A stretch of DNA of 64,000 nt from Microbacterium oleivorans. Its GTDB lineage: Bacteria > Actinomycetota > Actinomycetes > Actinomycetales > Microbacteriaceae. A program made the translations under genes and the position numbers. Under the pieces are notes generated by a model that was not told the DNA's origin, did not search any database, and saw only the letters and a list, made by a program, of their open reading frames with translations. The stretch spans positions 1 through 64,000 of the forward strand of contig NZ_MAYO01000003.1 in the NCBI RefSeq assembly GCF_001691565.1. Direction: 5' to 3'. This document shows, one piece after another, positions 24,825 through 35,600 of this stretch. Positions within the stretch are counted from its first letter, which is position 1. The number at the start of each line of letters is the position of its first letter.

Positions 24825-27302
24825 CTATCGGCGCCGAGGCCGTGTGCGCGGGAGGAGCGATCGGAGCGACAGGCGCGCCCGCAGCCGGGCCCAGAAGCCC
24901 TTGTCGGCGGCGAAGCGGGAACGCTCCGCCGCGACGATCCGCCAGAACTCGTCGTTCTCCTCGGCCGTCGGCGGCGCCGCATCGAACACCGAACGGTCCG
25001 CCCACGTCGCCAGCCGTGTACCGGCGGTGCCGTCGGAGCCCTGCGCGAAGAGCTGCGCGAGCTCCTGCCGGGTCAGATGCGCCGGTGCGGTGTACCCGTG
25101 GTCGACTGCCGTGTCGACGTACTCCTCCCAGCCGCCGGTGAATCGTCCGGCCAGGTCGGGGCGCTGCCGCCGTCCCCGACGCCGGAGCGCCTTGACCGCG
25201 AGGACGGTGACGAGCGGGCCGACGAGGACGATGACGGCGAGCAGCGAGACACCGCCGACGCGGACGGTCGTCCACAGCGCCGAGAGGTCGGCCTGCTCGT
25301 CCGGTGCATCCTGCGCAGGACGCTCGCCGTCGGCGGGAGACGCATCCGCGGGCAGGACCGGCTCGGCCTCGTCCCGGCGGACGTCGGTCGGATTCTCGGG
25401 ATCCCGTCGCTGCTCGAGGTCGGGGGAGGGGAAGCTCTCGTGCTGCGGCGTCACGTCGATCGGGGTCCACCGACCTGCGGCATCCCGCACCTCGATCCAC
25501 GCGGCGAGATCACCGCCGCGGCACGCGCCGTCATCGCACACCGGAAGGTCGTCGGAGGATGCGAGTCGGGTGCCGACCACGACCCGGGCGTCGAAGCCGA
25601 GCTGGTCGGCGATGAGCATGCCGGCGACGGCGAACTGCTCGTCATCGCCCACGGCGGCGACGAGATCCGCATCCGAACCGCCGGGCACCTCCGCTTCGCG
25701 GTCGAGGAGCTGGGTGAAGAGGACGCCGATGCGGTCCGCCGAGTGGCCCGCACGGGAGGATTGGAAGCCTCCCTCGCCGAGGTCCTCCAGCCATGCGGGC
25801 GGCTGACCCGGGGTGAGCTCCAGCGCATGGCTCAGGTAGCCGCGTGAGCGCAGCCGATCGAGCAGGGTGTCGAGACCTGTCCCTCCCGATCCCGCCTGCT
25901 GAGCCTCGATCCAGTCCGTCAGCGACGCCGGGACCACCTCCGGCGGCAGCGACGGACCGGTCCGCGACGGGGTGAGTGACGAGATCGGCTTCGCGGCCGG
26001 TTCGGGCTCCACCTCGAGGCGGTACGCGTCCCCCGCCCTGAGTGCGGGGTCGGCGATCTCGATGGCGCTTCCGGTCGCCGCGTTGTGGAAGAAGCCGTCG
26101 GCGAGGTCGGCCGAACGTGGGCCTTCGAACCCGATCGCGCGGAGGATGCCGATGGTCGGCACCCAGATGCCGGTGCCGGTTCCCATCCGCACGGTGACGA
26201 CCGCCGTACCGGGGGCGCTGTCATCGAGGCTCGAGGGCACGCGGGTGAACGAGGTCGACGGATCCGCCGGACCCGCGGCAGGATCGATCGCCCGGACGGT
26301 GCGACCGTCGTAGAACGGCAGCGTCGCCAGTCGCACCCGGTCGATCCCCGCCGACGCCGCCACAGTGAACAGCGTCTGGTCGTACCGCTCGTCGGTGAAC
26401 GACCCGCGGTAGGAGGCGAGCGGGCTGGGTGCGCGCTCGAGTTCGAGGATAGGGTCGACGACGCTTCGCGCGACGGCCCGGGGGTGGTCGGCGAGAGCCC
26501 ACGGGCCCCAGACCGCTGCGAACGCGACCGCGACGACCACCATCCCGGCCGCCGTCGCCGCGCGCGCCGCACCGCCTCGGCGACGGTCCCCGGAAGCTCG
26601 CACCACACCGGTCGCGGCACTCGCGGTCGCCAACGCGCGCCGGCGCTCGTCGCTCGTGCGCCAGATGACCGCGACGAGGGACATCACGAGCGCGGCGAGA
26701 CCGACCAGGGTCTCGGGCTGAACCGACACCGGACCGAGGCGCAGGGGCGTCGCCAGCGAGCGCGCACCGAAGGTCACCCCGAAGACGGTCGGAAGGAGCG
26801 CGACGGCGACCGCGGGCATCCACCATCTCGTTCCCCGCCAGGCGATGGACAGCGCTGCGGCGGCGCTGCCGAGGAAGACCAGCAGGGTGGGAGCGAGCGT
26901 CGCCTGGTAGTTGCCGAGGGGCAGTTCGAGGGTCAGGAGGTCCTTCCAGCCGGTCACCGGGGCGGTCGCGACGTCCGCCAATGCCCGGAGCGCGGCGTCG
27001 GCTCCGGAGAGGGATCCCGTCGCTGCGACGGGCACGCCGAGGGCGAGATAGGCGCCGAGGGCCGCGAGGGCGACCCACCAGCCCGACCAGCGCCACCGGG
27101 TGCCCATCGCGGCCACGACGTGTCCGGCGGCGATGCCGATTGCGACGACCACGATGAACGCGACGCTGCGGTAGATGGGCCAGGCCGCGACCGCGCCCAC
27201 AGTGAGGAGCAGGTCGATGACGACGGCCTGTCCGACGTAGAACCCGGCCCGCGAGGGACCCGGACGGCGGCGGGCGCCGCGACGGGTGGTTGGTGAGGTC
27301 AC
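24825..27302 (-). CDS. Membrane transglutaminase-fold (TgpA-like) protein lacking catalytic Cys and His
   Basis: This 825-residue protein has five to seven hydrophobic helices in residues 20-265, a long extracytoplasmic part, a TM near 678-703 and a cytoplasmic tail. The transglutaminase core at about 540-620 aligns by eye to G-x-C-E-x-F-A and H-A-W-x-E, but reads GDDEQFA (Asp 554 for Cys) and LAAWIE (Ala 600 for His); only the Asp of PIDVTP (616) is kept. It is probably a non-enzymatic binding module. It is the usual third partner of MoxR and DUF58. GTG at 27302 overlaps the DUF58 stop as GTGA. Confidence 0.82.
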   Translation of the reverse strand: MTSPTTRRGARRRPGPSRAGFYVGQAVVIDLLLTVGAVAAWPIYRSVAFIVVVAIGIAAGHVVAAMGTRWRWSGWWVALAALGAYLALGVPVAATGSLSGADAALRALADVATAPVTGWKDLLTLELPLGNYQATLAPTLLVFLGSAAAALSIAWRGTRWWMPAVAVALLPTVFGVTFGARSLATPLRLGPVSVQPETLVGLAALVMSLVAVIWRTSDERRRALATASAATGVVRASGDRRRGGAARAATAAGMVVVAVAFAAVWGPWALADHPRAVARSVVDPILELERAPSPLASYRGSFTDERYDQTLFTVAASAGIDRVRLATLPFYDGRTVRAIDPAAGPADPSTSFTRVPSSLDDSAPGTAVVTVRMGTGTGIWVPTIGILRAIGFEGPRSADLADGFFHNAATGSAIEIADPALRAGDAYRLEVEPEPAAKPISSLTPSRTGPSLPPEVVPASLTDWIEAQQAGSGGTGLDTLLDRLRSRGYLSHALELTPGQPPAWLEDLGEGGFQSSRAGHSADRIGVLFTQLLDREAEVPGGSDADLVAAVGDDEQFAVAGMLIADQLGFDARVVVGTRLASSDDLPVCDDGACRGGDLAAWIEVRDAAGRWTPIDVTPQHESFPSPDLEQRRDPENPTDVRRDEAEPVLPADASPADGERPAQDAPDEQADLSALWTTVRVGGVSLLAVIVLVGPLVTVLAVKALRRRGRRQRPDLAGRFTGGWEEYVDTAVDHGYTAPAHLTRQELAQLFAQGSDGTAGTRLATWADRSVFDAAPPTAEENDEFWRIVAAERSRFAADKGFWARLRARLSLRSLLPRTRPRRR

Positions 27303-28648
27303 GACTGCCCGCCTCGGGCCAGGAGCTGCCGGAGGTCTTCGAGGAGTCCGATCGAGATGACGGTCATGCTCCCGAGGCGACGGATGCCGGGGGCAGCCGT
27401 CGGCGCGCACACGAGGGCGACGACGGCGACCTCGGAGCCGAACGCGAGGGCCGCGCTCTGCAGCTGGCTGGGGGTGGGCGCAGAGCCGCACACGAGGAAG
27501 GCGATGGAGGCATCCGGGTGACGTCCTGACGCGAGCGTCGCGACGTCGCGCAGCCGACTAGGGTTCTCGCCCCGCTCGATGCCGGCGAGCTCGTCGAGGA
27601 GCGTGCGGCTGGAGACGGTCGCGAGGGTGCGGAAGGTCCGCATGCGGCTGCGGGCGAACTCGGGGATCTCGGCGCCCGCGACGACGTCGACGTCGCGTCC
27701 GTCGCGGATGCCTCGTACGCCGATGGATGCGGTGGCGCTGACGGCGAGCTCGAACTCGTCCTCGTCGGCGTACTCGTCGGCGCCGAGGGCGAGGACGAGG
27801 ATCATGCGGGAGCGGCGGGTCTCCTCGTACTGGCGCACCATCATGGCGCCGGTCTTCGCCGTCGACTTCCAGTGCACCTGCCGGGGGGAGTCTCCGGGGA
27901 CGTAGGGTCGCAGCGCGTGGAACGAGAAGTCGGCGTCGACGATGGTCCGGGACGGGCTGCCCTCGAGGTCACGGATCAGGCCGGTCGCGGAACTGCGCAG
28001 CGCGGTGGTCACGGGGTGGACGAAGAGCGTGTGCGTGTCCTGCCAGGTGGCTTCGCGGGTCAGGATGCCGAGGGGGTCGCCCCGGACGGTGCGTGCGGGG
28101 CCGACCGTGATGACACCGCGGTGCTGCGTCGGGATGGCGACCGTCTCGGTGAGCTCGTGGCCCGGGCGCAGGAGCGGGACGTGCACGTCGACGAGGCCGT
28201 TCCCGACCGGCAGGTCGACCCGGCCCGGAAGGGCCGTTCGCCTGCCGATGTTGGTGACCACCAGAGCACCCTCCACCGGGGTTCCTGCCACGACGCGGTC
28301 GTGGGCCAGGCGGAGGGTGACCTGGTACGCCCTCGCCCCGAACAGGAAGGGGATGGACAGGGCGAGGAGCAGGAGGCCCGCCCCGCCGGCGACGGTGAAC
28401 TCGAGCAGACCGAAGCCGAACCCGACGCCGAGCCCCAGGGTCGTCAGGGTGACGACCACCCACCCCGCGGGCGCGACGGTGTCGGCGATGTTCCGCGCGC
28501 CTCGAAAAGCGGCGCGGCGGAGTCGTCGCCAACCCTGCACGCCGCGGACGGCGAGGACGGTCGTCGAGCCGGCCGTGCCGTAGCTCGTGCGGGTGTATCC
28601 CGTCGCCGCCGAGGTGCGGGTGAGTCGGGACTCGGTGGACGAGCTCAC
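27299..28648 (-). CDS. DUF58 (vWA-like) membrane protein
   Basis: The 449-residue protein has a Ser/Thr-rich N-terminal tail, two membrane helices (about 62-105) and the DUF58 signature LRPYVPGDSPRQVHWKSTA near residue 250, leading into a vWA-like fold. DUF58 proteins are standard partners of MoxR ATPases, which act on vWA proteins to mature protein complexes. GTG at 28648 overlaps the MoxR stop as GTGA, and the transglutaminase-fold gene is coupled downstream the same way. Its job here is likely to connect MoxR with surface-protein assembly, which is inference from position. Confidence 0.87.
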   Translation of the reverse strand: MSSSTESRLTRTSAATGYTRTSYGTAGSTTVLAVRGVQGWRRLRRAAFRGARNIADTVAPAGWVVVTLTTLGLGVGFGFGLLEFTVAGGAGLLLLALSIPFLFGARAYQVTLRLAHDRVVAGTPVEGALVVTNIGRRTALPGRVDLPVGNGLVDVHVPLLRPGHELTETVAIPTQHRGVITVGPARTVRGDPLGILTREATWQDTHTLFVHPVTTALRSSATGLIRDLEGSPSRTIVDADFSFHALRPYVPGDSPRQVHWKSTAKTGAMMVRQYEETRRSRMILVLALGADEYADEDEFELAVSATASIGVRGIRDGRDVDVVAGAEIPEFARSRMRTFRTLATVSSRTLLDELAGIERGENPSRLRDVATLASGRHPDASIAFLVCGSAPTPSQLQSAALAFGSEVAVVALVCAPTAAPGIRRLGSMTVISIGLLEDLRQLLARGGQS

Positions 28649-29637
28649 ACGTTCTCTCGCTGACGACGTTCGTCCGCGCGCTCCTGCTGCGTCGGCGGTA
28701 CGACGTAGAGCAGGACCTGACCGATGACGGCCTCGGCGGTGACGCCGTCGAACTCCGCTTCGGGATCGAGGATGAGGCGATGGGCGAGGACCGGGACGGC
28801 GAGCGCTTTCACGTCGTCGGGAGTCACGTAGGTGCGTCCGTGCGCCAGAGCCCAGGTCCGCGACGCCTTCGTCAGGGCCAACGCACCGCGGACGCTCACT
28901 CCGAGACGCACCTCCCGTGCGAGACGCGTCGCGTCGACCAGGCGGGCGATGTAGTCCAGGACGAGAGGGGCGAGGTACCCGCCGCGCGCGATGTCGGCCA
29001 TGCTGACGATGCCCTGCGGAGTGACGACGGGCGCCACCTCACGGGAGGCCTCGCCGGACGCCTCGAGGATCCGCAGGGTCGCGGCGTGGTCGGGGTAGCC
29101 GAGCGAGGTCTTCATGAGGAAGCGGTCGAGCTGGGCCTCGGGTAGCCGGTAGGTGCCGGCCTGTTCCACCGGGTTCTGCGTCGCGACGACGAGGAATGGA
29201 ACCCCCACGTCCCGGGTGATGCCGTCGACCGTGACGTGGCCTTCCTCCATCACCTCGAGGAGAGCGGACTGGGTCTTGGGGGACGCGCGGTTGATCTCGT
29301 CGGCGAGAACGACGTTGGCGAAGATCGGGCCCTGGTGGAACTCGAACTCGCCGCGCCGCTGGTCGTAGACGGTGATGCCGGTGACATCGCCCGGGAGCAG
29401 GTCCGGGGTGAACTGGATGCGGGAGCTGGTTCCCTGGACCGAACGACCCATTGCGCGCGCCAGCGATGTCTTCCCTGTACCGGGGTAGTCCTCGAGGAGC
29501 AGGTGGCCCTCGGACACCATCGCCGTGAAAGCCAGCTCGATGACGTGGCGCTTACCGAGCACGACCTGCTCGACGTTGTCGACGAGCGTCGTGAAGGTCT
29601 CGGCGAACCAGGCGCTCTGCTCCTGGGTGATCGTCAT
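28645..29637 (-). CDS. MoxR-type AAA+ ATPase
   Basis: This 330-residue AAA+ protein has Walker A YPGTGKTSLA, Walker B LADEINRASP, sensor 1 TQNP and the Arg-rich lid typical of MoxR. MoxR proteins are chaperone-like ATPases, encoded with DUF58/vWA partners. The ATG at 29637 has GAGAGGAA upstream; an earlier ATG would extend into the giant-protein gene by 20 residues without support. It lies directly after the giant surface-protein gene. Confidence 0.9.
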   Translation of the reverse strand: MTITQEQSAWFAETFTTLVDNVEQVVLGKRHVIELAFTAMVSEGHLLLEDYPGTGKTSLARAMGRSVQGTSSRIQFTPDLLPGDVTGITVYDQRRGEFEFHQGPIFANVVLADEINRASPKTQSALLEVMEEGHVTVDGITRDVGVPFLVVATQNPVEQAGTYRLPEAQLDRFLMKTSLGYPDHAATLRILEASGEASREVAPVVTPQGIVSMADIARGGYLAPLVLDYIARLVDATRLAREVRLGVSVRGALALTKASRTWALAHGRTYVTPDDVKALAVPVLAHRLILDPEAEFDGVTAEAVIGQVLLYVVPPTQQERADERRQRENV

Positions 29638-29686
29638 CGTGTTCCTCTCGAAGAACGGGTGATCCGGGCGGTGATGCAGCAGTCCC

Positions 29687-32600
29687 TCACGGGGCACCGT
29701 CGGTCGGGGTCGGGGTCGGGGTCGGAGTGGGGGTCGGCTGCTCGATCTGCTGGCAGTCGACGGTGATGCTGACGGCCCTGAGCTCTCTCAAAGCGCCGGT
29801 CCAGTCGATCGTGTACGTGACGCGCCGAGGGCCCGCGGCGCGCTCGTCGACGTCCTTCGCGACCGTCGCCACGTCGCTGCCGATGTCGCGGGGGAACCAG
29901 TCCCTCACCGCCTCGTCGGAGCGGCAGGAGGGGATGTCGTCGGTGGCGACGTAGACGGGCCAGTCGGCGCTGCGAGCTTCGGGCTCGATCGGGGTCGGGT
30001 CTGAGCATTCCGCGTCGAACCCGAGGAACGTGTCGCACCACACGGCACCCCAGCGGTCGCCGGGCTGATTGAGTCGCGGCGCGAACGCGTCCACGGCTCG
30101 ACCGTTGAGCCGGTAGCGCAGCTGTGCTCCCTCGAACGGGGGCCTTCCGGCGTCGCTGTGCCCGCTCGCCGCGTACGTGAAGCCGGAACGCTGGTCGCCG
30201 GTGGGCGTCCTCGACACCGAGTAGGTCAGGGCTCCCGGGGCGGACACGCTGCCGGTCGGCCGGGCGGTGATCTGGTCGTTCGTGACGCCGAACCCCGCGA
30301 TGCCGTTGAAGGTGCTCGTCACGCAGACGTAGATCGTCTTGCGTTGGAAGGCGACGGCGGGGAAGGTCCGACTCGACGAACGGGTGTCGGGCGTGCAGGC
30401 GGGAGACTCGCTGAACCCGAACAGCGGCTCGGTCCCGGCGCTCTGGCCGGTGACGCGGACCGACACCGTCATCGAGCTCGACGTCGTCGTTTCGGACAGC
30501 TCGATGGTGGGTGCCCCCACGCCGTGGGCGGACAGCTGAAGAGAACGTCCCTCGCTGGAGCCGCCGGCGATGGGCGGCAGCTCGAACTCGGTCAGCGGAG
30601 TGGCGGTGAGCTCGGTCGGGTCGTTGGAGCCGACGCGGTACTTCGCGAACGTCGCCGTCCCCCCGCTCACCGGCTGCGTCGCGCTCCCCGCGACCCCGCC
30701 CGACAGGCGCACGGTGCCCGTCGTGTCGTCGAGTCCCGTCACGGTGACCGTCGCGAGGCCTCCCTCGCCGCCGTTCGGATCCGGTTGGAAGGATGCCGCG
30801 GTCGGCCGGGCCGGCGGACGGTAGGACCACGCCGTGGTCCGGACGGCACCGCGCGAGGCGCCGACGTCGTTCGTGGCCCGCGCCTCGTACACCCGCTGCT
30901 CGCCGACAGGCGCGGAGATGGGGGAGCACACGCCGGAGGCGGGACAGGTCGCCACCTCGCGGCCTCCCGTCGTGATGCGGTAACCCTGGACGGCGGGGTA
31001 GGAACCGGCATCCGATGTCACCCGGAGGCTCACCGTATCCTCGCTGAACGCGGTCCACTCGACGCGCGTGGGGTTGGCCGGAAGACCTCGCAGGTCCAGC
31101 ACGATCGAGCCGTTGCGGTCGCCGCTGGATTGTCGCCCCTGGGCGTCCTCGACGACGAAGGTCCCCGCGCAGCGCGCCGCCCCTTCGGCATCCGAGCTCC
31201 AGCTGGCCCGGACGGCGCGGTCTCCTGCGGGCGCGAATCGCACGCCGTCGCAGTTGCCCGAGCTGGCCGCGCCGACCACGCGCAGGGGCGTCCCGGGCAG
31301 CGGGTTGACCTCGCCGTCGGCGCCGACGACGTCGATCGTGCAAGACGTGGTCCCGTCGGCCTGCGAGCAGGTCTTCACTGCAGAACCGCCGCGGGGCAGC
31401 GTGGAGGGCGAGGGGCCGACCGTCAGGATGAGGTTCGAGGCGGCGGCATCGGGATGGCTCGGCAGCGAAACCGTCACCTGCTCCTCGCGGCCGGGGCGCG
31501 CCTCGTCCCGCCCGGTCACCGTCACGACGGCGTCCTTCCGCGTGACCTCGAACTGGTCGCCGCTGTAGGAGATGTCGAAGTCGAGCGCACCGTCGTCGGC
31601 AGCGCCAGCCCACCGCACCATGCGGGTGAGGTCGAACGTCTGCGTCTGCCCCGGGCGCACCCCGATCGACGCGCTGCGCAGCGACGGCTGCGGGATCTCC
31701 GCCTCGATCTGCACGGGCACCGAGAGGACGGTCGACGTGTCTGCGCCGGCCAGTCGCGCCGTCACGATGCACGAATCGGTCCACGGCGCCCCTCGTCCCG
31801 CGCTGTAGCGGATGACCGTGCCCGACACGAGGCGGCAGGTCGCCTCCGACCGGCCGCCGCCGGCCTTCGTCCGCGCATCGTCGACCAGGAGCGTCGCGTC
31901 CTCGGGGAGGGCGACCAGGTCGGCGAGATCCGCGTCGATGCTCTCGCCTTCGCGCACCCTGAGCGGCTCGGCGCCCGCGCGCAGCGTGAGACGGACCTCG
32001 TCCGTCCCCGGCACGCGGAGGAACCCGTAGGTGGTGACCTCGGTGCCGTCGAACGCCGTCCCCGTCACCTCGAACGGGATGAGGCGGCTCCGGGCCGGCA
32101 GCTCTCCCGAGATCTCCCAGCCGGACACGCGCAGATCACCCGGGGCGCCCCACAGGCGCAGGGCCAGCGACGACGGGTCTCCACCGGTCCAGGCGACCTT
32201 GCCGCTCAGGACGTCGACACCGGTCGGGAACTGGTCCCGGTCCTCGATGGTCAGGACGGTGTCCGACACGACGGGGTGATCGGGCACCGGGTCGCGCACC
32301 ACCTTGATGACCAGCAGGCCGATGGCGGTGTCGCCGTCGGCGTTGGCGACCTCGTAGGAGTACGAGAACGTGCCGAGGGCGGTTCCGGCCCTCACCGTGA
32401 CCGCCGGACCGTCGACGGTGACACGCTCGGCGAGGGCCGCGTACTCGGGGCTGTCCGCCGGCGCGTTCGGGACGACGTCGGTGAGCTCGAGAGCGCTGCC
32501 GAACGGGTCGACGTCGTTGTCGGCAGGCCGGACGACGACGGTGCTGTCGGCTCCCGCCTGCACCTGGACGTAGTCGCTGAACGTCACGGGACTCGGGTCG

Positions 32601-35600
32601 CTCTGCCGACCGATGACGCCGACGCGGACCTCCCCGACGCCGGTGGCACCGCGGGCATCCTTCACCTGGTACTCGAACCGCACCTGCCCGGACGTGCCTT
32701 CGCTGCTCGTGTAGACGATCGACCGCCCGTCGGCGGAGATCGTCGCGGAACCCTGCTCCGGCTGAGTCGTGATGGCGTCCAACGCGACGTCGTCGCCATC
32801 CGGGTCGACGGCGTACGGATCGAAGCGGATCGTGACCGACTGGCCGGCTACCACGCGGCCGACGAGGGCGCGGGGCACGGGTGCGCGGTTCTCATCGCCG
32901 CCGGTCACCGTCACCGTGACGCGTGCCGTGTCGACGACCTCGGGGAAGCCCAGGCGGTAGATCGTGTAGGTGAGGGCGTAGGTACCGGCCTCGCGGGGTG
33001 CGAGATAGCGGAGCACGCGCCCCGAGGCGAAGGCGAGGCCGCCCCCGGTCTCGTTGACGATCGACGAGGGGTCGATGCCGACGAGGGATCCCGCGGGTGC
33101 GCGGTCGTTGTCGAGGACGGGGATGTCCACCTGCGTCCCGCCCCGCACCGTGACGGCGTCATCGACCGCGATCGGCTGCTCCGCCGAGCCCGAGGGGAGC
33201 AGGATGACGGTGACCTCGCCCTCCGCGGTCGTCGCCTCGCCACCGCCGTCGGTGAGCGTGTAGCGGACGACCCCGAGGCGGCCGGGTCGGCCGTCGTCGG
33301 TCGTCCCGCTCACGCGGAGGAGGCTCTGCCCCACGAGGTCGACACCGAGCGACGCCGTCGGGTCGCTGTCGGGCCGGACGTCCTCGAGCAGGAGGACGAG
33401 TCCGGCCGGGTTCGCCGCGGCCGAGGCGACGTCGATCGTCGCATCCTCGCCGGGGCGGACGAAGGCGGTGAGGGGCGGCGTCGTCACGACGGTGTCGGCG
33501 GGTTCGCGGACGGTGACGCGCGCGAGGGCCGATGCTTCGGTGACGCCGTCCCGCACGGAGTAGTGGACGACGTACGATCCCGCCTCACGCGCTGTGAAGG
33601 TCATGCGCAGAGCCGACGGAGTGGGGGTCACGGTGGCGCGCTCGGAGTCGAGGGCGACGAGCGATCCGATCGTCAGCGGACCCGACGCGCCGGTGATGTA
33701 GGGGGTGAGGTCGACGTCCAGCGGTTCGCCGACGACGCCGGTCACCGCGAACGACTCGGCCTGCAGGTCGGGGGCGGGGGTCACCTGGACCGTGACAGCC
33801 TGCGTGGTCGTGGCGCCGCGGGAGTCCGACACCACGATCGGAACCGGGATGCTGGCGGCCTCCGTCGCGCTCGGATCGGGATGCTGGTAGGTGAACTCGC
33901 CCTCGGGGGAGGTCGTGGCCGTCCCCACGGAGGGGGCGCCGTCGATACCGGCGAGGTACACCGGGTCGCCGTCGGGGTCGACCCAGCCGCGGAGGAGGTC
34001 GGCGGAGACGGTACCCCCGGGCGCGACGGGCAGGACCGGCCAGGTGGCCAGGCAGTCGGGCACGCCGCACCAGACGGGGGGCGAGTTCTCCTCCTCGGGC
34101 ACGACGCGGACGGTCACCGTCGCGTCCTCCGACAGGCGCCCTCCCGACGAGGTGCCGTCGGTCACGCGGTACCGGAAGGTCGTCGTCCCGGTCGCGTCGG
34201 GGGCGACGTCGAGGGCGATCTGCTGTTCGGCGCCGGTGATGCTCGCACGGCCGAACGCGGCATCCACCCCGTCGAATCCGCCGACGTCGATGCTGAGGAC
34301 GTCCTCATTCGGATCGTGGTCGTTCAGCAGCACCGGGAGCAGGGCGACGGACCCGGCGCGCACTCCGAACTCGTCGTCCACGGCGACGGGCGGTTTGGGT
34401 TCGAGGACCCGCTCCACATCGTCGTCGGTATCGGGCGCGGCTTCGCTCGTGTCCTCGGGGCGCCACTGCTGCGACGACGGGACGAGCGCCCCGTCGGGGA
34501 CCCGCCACACCCAGCCGGACCCGCGGTCGTTGACGGCCAGCCGCGATCCGTTGCCGACGAACACCGGGTCGACGCCGTCGCCGATGTCCGCACCGGCGTA
34601 GTCGAGGGGGACCGTCGCGTTCGGTCGTGCGCTGGACCAGAGGCTCCCGCCGCCGGTTCCGTCGCCGAGCCAGGCCGCGTTGACGGCGTCTCCGGACGGC
34701 GTAGGGACGGCAGGGGAGCCGAGGCCCGGCGACTCCAGCGGCCGGTCTGCGGTCCCCGCCTCGAGGGGCACGCGCGTGATTCCGGTCGGGTCGGCGATGT
34801 AGGCGGCGTCGCCGCTCGTCGCCGCGCGCTGCAGCAGCGCGCCGGAGAGCGGGGTCGTCCGCACCAGGTCGTCCCGACCGCGCACGGCGACGTCGCCCGT
34901 CGTGACGTCGTAGAGGACCCAGCGTCCCCCGACGGCGCTCAGTTGAGCGTCGGCCGGGGCGATGGGCGTCTCGTCCTGTCCGAGGATGCGTCCTGTGGCG
35001 GCGTCGGCGCGGACGACGAGCTCCTCGCCGGGTGAGTACGCGTACACGACGCCGTCGGCGTCGACGGCGACGGCGGATGCCGAGAAGCGCGGCCCCTGCT
35101 CGTCGGCACCGCGCTCGACCTCGGCGTACGGGTCGATGGGGGCGGCCGCGCCCCCGCCGGACAGGGTCGCCCCGAAGACGCCGCCGCCCTCGGTCCGGTA
35201 CACGATCGCGTCGCCGGCGGTGACGATCTCGACCGTGCCGGCGGGCGTCGGCGCCGTGGTGTCCTCGTCCTCGCCGGTCAGATCGGCGGGCTGGGCGAGG
35301 TCGACGTCGGAGAAGGCGGAGCCGCCCTCGCTGAACACGAACAGGCGGTCGGAGGTCTGCGCGACCTGGGTGCCGTTGACGACCTGCTTGACCGTATCGA
35401 TCTCGCGGAGGTCGAGGTTGACGCGCGCGTACCCGCTGCCGGCGCCGGTCTGCAGCGCCCACACGGTGGGATCCTCGACGGGAGTCTGCTGCGCGTCGTA
35501 CCCGGGCCAGACGACGGCGAGCGTGCCGACGACGGCGACGATCGCCGTGACCGCGCCCGCGCCGATCCAGGTCGACCTGCGCACGCGTGGCCGTTCGCTG

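Noticed and set aside
30158..35035. A 1625-codon open frame on the + strand opposite the giant surface-protein gene
   Set aside because: Composition is rich in Arg, Gly and Asp as expected for antisense of GC-rich codons, with no domain, ribosome-binding site or promoter; the minus-strand frame has clear Ig-like domains.
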